DNA of 64,000 bases, taken from an uncultured Bacteroidia bacterium. GTDB taxonomy: Bacteria > Bacteroidota > Bacteroidia > Bacteroidales > UBA932. A program made the translations under genes and the position numbers. Shown here in pieces: positions 60,320 to 64,000 of the stretch. The number at the start of each line of letters is the position of its first letter. The stretch's first letter is position 1. A model generated the notes under the pieces. That model was not told the origin of the DNA and did not search any database. It was given only the letters and a program-made list of their open reading frames with translations. The stretch covers positions 1-64,000 of the forward strand of contig CADCJX010000006.1 in assembly GCA_902801885.1 (NCBI GenBank), in the 5' to 3' direction.

Positions 60320-61609
60320 ATGGGAATCTCAAGGAAAGGAAAGATAGCTCTCGCTGCCCTCGCCGTGGCAGCGATGGCCATAGTGGCAATTGCATCCGGT
60401 TCCCGCAGGAAGACCGGTGAAGAAATCAGGAAGGTTCCCGTCAACCTGAACGAGACTCTCACAAACGAGATGTCCGACACTTCCGCCCTCGCTGGCTTCG
60501 ATGACAGGGTCATCAATTACATGACTCAGTGGGGGCTGAAAGGGGTATCCCTCTCAGTCATGAGGAACGACTCACTCCTATACGCTAAAGGCTACGGAAT
60601 GGCTGACACCAAACAGCCCATGCAACCAGGGAACATACTCAGGATGGCATCCGTCTCCAAACTTGTCACGGCAGTGGGTATAATGGTCCTTGAAGAGAAG
60701 GGGCTCCTCTCGCTTGACGAGAAGGTGTTCGGCCCGGAGGGCATACTTAACGATTCCCTGTACAATGCGGCCATCAGCGACACGCTTTACTATAAGATCA
60801 CGGTCGAAGACCTCCTCCGCCACAAGGCAGGCTTCTCCAAGAAAGGAGGCGATCCTATGTTTTCTACAAGGTGGATCATGATGCAGAACCGCTGGAATAC
60901 CGTCCCGACCAAAGAGCAGCTGATGGTCTTACAGCTTAAGCGTCCCCTCGCCTTCGAGCCCGGAACATGGCAGGATTATTCCAATTTCGGCTACCTCGCC
61001 CTGTCGATGGTCATCGAGAAGGTCAGCGGTATGTCATATGAGGATTTCATGCAGGAGAAAGTCCTGCACCCGGCCGGATGTACAGGCTTCAGGCTCGGAG
61101 GAAACTACTACGCTGACAAGTATCCGGAAGAGGTTCGCTATTATGTACAGAAAGACGACGAACCTGCAGAGGAATTCAACAACAGCGGCCGCAAGGTACC
61201 GCGTTGCTATGGAGGCAACAACATCGAAGGTCTCCTGGGGGCAGGAGGCTGGGTGGGATCCACTCCGGAACTTGCGCTGTTCGTTGCATCCATCGACGGA
61301 AAGTCCGAAGTTCCCGACATCATCACCAAGGAGAGCGTGGATGCCATGACTGAATATTTTGACCCGGATACCTTCTCTCTCGGATGGAACGACACCAAGC
61401 CCACAGGAGAATGGACACGCACCGGCACCTTTGCAGGTACCAGTGCGCTGGTAAAATACTTTCCGGACGGTGAATGCTGGGTCTTCATCTCCAACACCAG
61501 CACCTACAAAGGGCCTGGACTGGCCAAACACACAACCGAACTTTTCGAGGCCCTTCGCGCCCGTTATTCCTCCAGATTCCCTCTCAGGAATATGTTCTAC
61601 TCCTATTAG
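60320..61609 (+). CDS. serine hydrolase, beta-lactamase class C-like
   Basis: The 429-residue protein has an N-terminal signal-anchor (about 8-27) and the class C/ PBP-like catalytic residues: SVSK at 111-114 (nucleophile Ser111, Lys114) and YSN at 221-223. Its later 'GTFAGTSALVKYFPDG' may be the KTG-like third motif region, but the Lys-Thr-Gly is not clear. It acts in the periplasm or outer face and could be an esterase, peptidase or DD-peptidase-like enzyme; a resistance role cannot be claimed. It ends the six-gene run and is convergent with the phosphate acyltransferase gene, seven bases away. Confidence 0.88.
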   Translation: MGISRKGKIALAALAVAAMAIVAIASGSRRKTGEEIRKVPVNLNETLTNEMSDTSALAGFDDRVINYMTQWGLKGVSLSVMRNDSLLYAKGYGMADTKQPMQPGNILRMASVSKLVTAVGIMVLEEKGLLSLDEKVFGPEGILNDSLYNAAISDTLYYKITVEDLLRHKAGFSKKGGDPMFSTRWIMMQNRWNTVPTKEQLMVLQLKRPLAFEPGTWQDYSNFGYLALSMVIEKVSGMSYEDFMQEKVLHPAGCTGFRLGGNYYADKYPEEVRYYVQKDDEPAEEFNNSGRKVPRCYGGNNIEGLLGAGGWVGSTPELALFVASIDGKSEVPDIITKESVDAMTEYFDPDTFSLGWNDTKPTGEWTRTGTFAGTSALVKYFPDGECWVFISNTSTYKGPGLAKHTTELFEALRARYSSRFPLRNMFYSY

Positions 61610-61615
61610 CGATTG

Positions 61616-62527
61616 CTATTTATTGACGAACATCACTGCCTCAGCGATGGAGTTCAGCTTGGTGTCGACACTGTCGGCGCGGCTGGCAAGCACGCAAGGG
61701 GCGGTGGTTCCTACAAGCATTCCGGCTTGACGGACTCCGTTGGCAAGTTTGGAATTGGTCTTCCAGAAAACATTGGCAGACTCGATGTTCGGGAACTGGA
61801 GGCAGTCGGCATCTCCGGCAACCGGGCTGACGAGCTTCTTGATCTCCACGGATTCCTGATCGATTGCAACATCAAGGGCAAGAGGGCCGTCGGCAACGCA
61901 ACCCTTGATCTGACCGCGGTCGCACATCTTTGCAAGCTGAGCAGCCTCGACACAGGCGGGCATGGAATCAAGCATCTGCTCGGAAGCAGCAATGAAGGCA
62001 AGTTTCGGCTTAGCGATTCCGAATGACTTGGCAACCCCCACGAGATAGCCGGCGATCTTAACTTTCTGACGGAAGTCAGGAAGAGGAATGACGGCCATGT
62101 CAGAGATGAACATGAGCTTGTGGTAGTTGGGGTTCTCGATGACGCCAACATGGCTCAGGACACCCTTAGGAGGAAGAAGTCCGGTCTCCTTGTTGAGAAT
62201 GGCACGCAGGAACTTGTCGGTAGAGCAGAGGCCCTTCATGAGGACGTCACCGTCACCGTCATGGACCATCTGGACTGCCTTGGCAACCGCCTTGAGTTCG
62301 ACAGGCTCATTGACTACATCGAACTGCTCGACGTCAATTCCGAGCTTGGTGCAAGTCTCAGCGATGAGGTTCTTGTCTCCTACGAGAGTAACCTTGACGA
62401 AACCCATCTCGGAAGCCTTGGCGCAAGCCTCGATAGTGTGCTCATCCACGGCCCATGCCGCGACCATTTTCTTGCAAATACCCTTCTCCTTGAGTTCTGC
62501 AAAGACATCTGCGAATTTGGTAATCAT
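61616..62527 (-). CDS. phosphate butyryl/acetyltransferase (Ptb-like)
   Basis: The 303-residue enzyme belongs to the phosphate acetyl/butyryltransferase family, with 'GDGDVLMKGLCSTDKFLRAIL' (phosphate and CoA region) and a 'AIAEA' ending. It lacks the extra N-terminal domain of long Pta proteins and is near the Ptb length. The start at 62527 (MITKFADVF) is preferred; the frame opens to 62584, inside ackA. It starts 19 bases after the ackA stop and is surely co-transcribed. It would interconvert acyl-CoA and acyl-phosphate for the kinase. Confidence 0.88.
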   Translation of the reverse strand: MITKFADVFAELKEKGICKKMVAAWAVDEHTIEACAKASEMGFVKVTLVGDKNLIAETCTKLGIDVEQFDVVNEPVELKAVAKAVQMVHDGDGDVLMKGLCSTDKFLRAILNKETGLLPPKGVLSHVGVIENPNYHKLMFISDMAVIPLPDFRQKVKIAGYLVGVAKSFGIAKPKLAFIAASEQMLDSMPACVEAAQLAKMCDRGQIKGCVADGPLALDVAIDQESVEIKKLVSPVAGDADCLQFPNIESANVFWKTNSKLANGVRQAGMLVGTTAPCVLASRADSVDTKLNSIAEAVMFVNK

Positions 62528-62546
62528 AGTGTTATGTAATTTTGAA

Positions 62547-63761
62547 TTATTCGTCAATGTTCTGTACAAGATGCATGGTATCACGTGCGATCACGAGTTC
62601 TTCGTCAGTAGTGACCAATGCGACTTTGACCTTGGACTCAGGGAGGGAGATGACGGTGTCCTCACCCCAGGCAGTGTTGGCCTCATAGTCGAAAGCAAGT
62701 CCGAGATAGGTGAAGTTTTCGCACACCCTGCGACGCAGACGGCTGTTGTGTTCGCCGATGCCTCCGGTGAAGAAGATCGCGTCCACACCGTTCATCTCGG
62801 CGACATACGCTCCGATGTACTTTATCATCTGGTAGGTCAGCATCTTGAGGGTGAGCTTTGCCTTGAACTCTCCACTGTTGGCAAGTTCGTCCATCTCACG
62901 GGCATCGGAAGTCTTCTGTGAAACTCCGAGGAAGCCGCTCTTCTTGTTGACGAGCTCGTACATCTGGTCGGGATCGAGGTTCTCCTTCTTCATGATGTAG
63001 AGGATGGCGTTGGGATCGACATCGCCGCACCTGGTCCCCATGATCAGGCCCTCAAGCGGAGTGAGACCCATAGAAGTGTCTATAGACTTGCCGTTCTGGA
63101 CTGCAGTTATGGAACTACCATTACCGATGTGGCAGGTTATGATCTTTGAATTGTTGATATCTATGCCTACCATCTTGGCACCCTTGTGAGCCACAAACTG
63201 ATGGCTGGTACCATGGGCACCGTAACGGCGGATGTGGTACTTCTCGTAGTACTCATAAGGAAGGCCATACATGTATGCCTGAGGCGGCATCGTCTGATGG
63301 AAAGCCGTGTCGAAGGTGACTACCTGGGGAACATTGGGAAGGACTTCCTGGCAGGCCCTGATACCAAGCAGGTGCGCAGGGTTATGCAGTGGTGCGAAAT
63401 CACAGCAGAAATCTATCTTTGAGAGGACATCCTCGTCAACGATTGCGCTGCCGGAGAAGAAATCGGCGCCCTGGACGATCCTGTGGCCTACGGCCTCAAT
63501 ATCCTCGAAAGATTTAAGGACTCCGTGCTCACGGTCGACAAGAGCATCCAGAACTAGCTGCATGCCGACAGTATGGTCCGGAATGGGGAGATCTTTCACG
63601 ACCTTGTCCTTTCCGGCAGGCTTGTGCTGAAGCCTTCCACTTTCGAGCCCTATCTTTTCGACTATGCCTTTGGCCAGGAGGTCGTAGACGTCATCGTTCC
63701 TCATGTCAAGCAGCTGGTACTTGATGGACGAACTTCCACAATTGATAACGAGAATAATCAT
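62547..63761 (-). CDS. ackA: acetate kinase
   Basis: The 404-residue ASKHA-fold kinase converts acetyl-phosphate and ADP to acetate and ATP. It has INCGSSSIKYQLLD at the N-terminus, 'APLHNPAHLLGIRACQ', 'HIGNGSSITAV', MGTRCGDVDPNAI and FTGGIGEH, all AckA landmarks. The start at 63761 (MIILVINCGSSS) is preferred to the ATG three codons upstream. A -7-like box is at 63791-63798. Paired with the Ptb-like gene it forms the terminal acid-forming pathway; the sequence matches AckA better than butyrate kinase. Confidence 0.95.
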   Translation of the reverse strand: MIILVINCGSSSIKYQLLDMRNDDVYDLLAKGIVEKIGLESGRLQHKPAGKDKVVKDLPIPDHTVGMQLVLDALVDREHGVLKSFEDIEAVGHRIVQGADFFSGSAIVDEDVLSKIDFCCDFAPLHNPAHLLGIRACQEVLPNVPQVVTFDTAFHQTMPPQAYMYGLPYEYYEKYHIRRYGAHGTSHQFVAHKGAKMVGIDINNSKIITCHIGNGSSITAVQNGKSIDTSMGLTPLEGLIMGTRCGDVDPNAILYIMKKENLDPDQMYELVNKKSGFLGVSQKTSDAREMDELANSGEFKAKLTLKMLTYQMIKYIGAYVAEMNGVDAIFFTGGIGEHNSRLRRRVCENFTYLGLAFDYEANTAWGEDTVISLPESKVKVALVTTDEELVIARDTMHLVQNIDE

Positions 63762-63790
63762 TACTTGCAATAATATTAATATCAGAACGA

Positions 63791-63798
63791 CAAAGATA
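63791..63798 (-). promoter_or_regulatory. candidate -7 box for ackA
   Basis: Minus-strand TATCTTTG, 29 bases before the ackA ATG. No clear TTTG about 20 bases upstream. Confidence 0.45.
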
Positions 63799-63840
63799 AG
63801 AAATTAATAACTATTTTTACGAAAATTAAAGGATATCGGA

Positions 63841-64000
63841 ATGGTGGAGGCGAAAGACATGAGGGTAGCCGGTATTCCGTTCACGGCAGGTGTCGCGGCG
63901 GGAGCCATCCTCGTTCCTACCTGCGGCCCCGCATTTCCACTGTTGCTACCGTCCAGCCTTGCTTTCATCCTCTTACTGTTTTCCGTAGCTCCGATCCGCC
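63841..64000 (+). CDS. membrane protein, possibly ComEC/Rec2-like (partial, N-terminal end)
   Basis: From the ATG at 63841 the frame is open to the edge (53 codons). The product has a short polar start, two hydrophobic segments and the sequence 'GIPFTAGVAAGAILV', which resembles the N-terminus of ComEC-type DNA-uptake channel proteins in Bacteroidetes. The fragment is too short for a firm assignment; a start at 63859 is also possible. It is divergent from ackA. Confidence 0.4.
   Translation, partial: MVEAKDMRVAGIPFTAGVAAGAILVPTCGPAFPLLLPSSLAFILLLFSVAPIR

Noticed and set aside
62547-63761. Butyrate kinase for the ackA gene
   Set aside because: The signature blocks and the length of about 404 residues match acetate kinase; butyrate kinases are shorter and lack these blocks.

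Overview
This window looks like a chromosomal segment of an uncultured or gut-type member of the Bacteroidales. The clues are an archaeal-type prolyl-tRNA synthetase, WbqC-like, DUF3078, DUF3822, BT_3928-like and FadL-type envelope proteins, many lipoprotein signal peptides, a large set of exported glycoside hydrolases, and promoters of the Bacteroides type (-33 TTTG, about 20 bases, -7 TAnnTTTG). Genes are dense. Every intergenic gap is shorter than 300 bases. I see no insertion sequence, prophage, rRNA operon or CRISPR array.

Layout. 1-4.5 kb (minus strand): a cut-off UbiA/MenA-like prenyltransferase, a small lipoprotein, a GH89 alpha-N-acetylglucosaminidase, the initiator tRNA-Met with its own promoter and terminator, and hisS. 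4.6-13.6 kb: sppA, tilS, a DUF3078 outer-membrane protein, proS, a striking Trp/Tyr-rich lipoprotein and a FadL-like porin. 13.7-24.2 kb (minus): a long gene string rimP-nusA-infB that runs with 11-base gaps straight into an exported GH3 and an exported GH78 enzyme. 24.3-27.8 kb: lipid A genes lpxD, lpxC, lpxA and a WbqC-like gene. 27.8-37.7 kb: folP, tmk, a DoxX-like protein, purB, a DivIC/FtsB protein, a nucleotidyltransferase, a CPBP protease, pnp, rpsO and a YgjP-like metallopeptidase.

37.8-50.5 kb is the metabolic core. A plus-strand operon (GH78 rhamnosidase, GH3, GH29 fucosidase) converges on a minus-strand operon (GH2, PfkB sugar kinase, LarA-superfamily epimerase, 6-phosphogluconate dehydrogenase, UxuB/YjmF-type fructuronate reductase). 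Read together, the four cytoplasmic enzymes can form one continuous route: fructuronate to mannonate to gluconate to 6-phosphogluconate to ribulose-5-phosphate. This would be a hexuronate shunt into the pentose phosphate pathway without mannonate dehydratase or KDPG aldolase. It is the most interesting system in the window. The epimerase and kinase substrates are inferred, not proven.

50.6-64 kb: CstA transporter, HerA-like ATPase, rsmD with a DUF3822 gene and a membrane-anchored unknown, a six-gene plus-strand run (DHH phosphoesterase, two FKBP-like lipoproteins, MATE exporter, cytidylate kinase-like protein, serine hydrolase), then ackA with a phosphate butyryl/acetyltransferase, and the start of a membrane protein cut by the window edge.

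Regulatory reading by eye found several good promoters (initiator tRNA, lpxC, purB, rpsO), four intrinsic terminators, hairpins at the predicted transcript starts of lpxC and rpsO, and hairpins in two gaps of the hexuronate operon. Coordinates of promoters and hairpins are from direct reading; their function is inferred.
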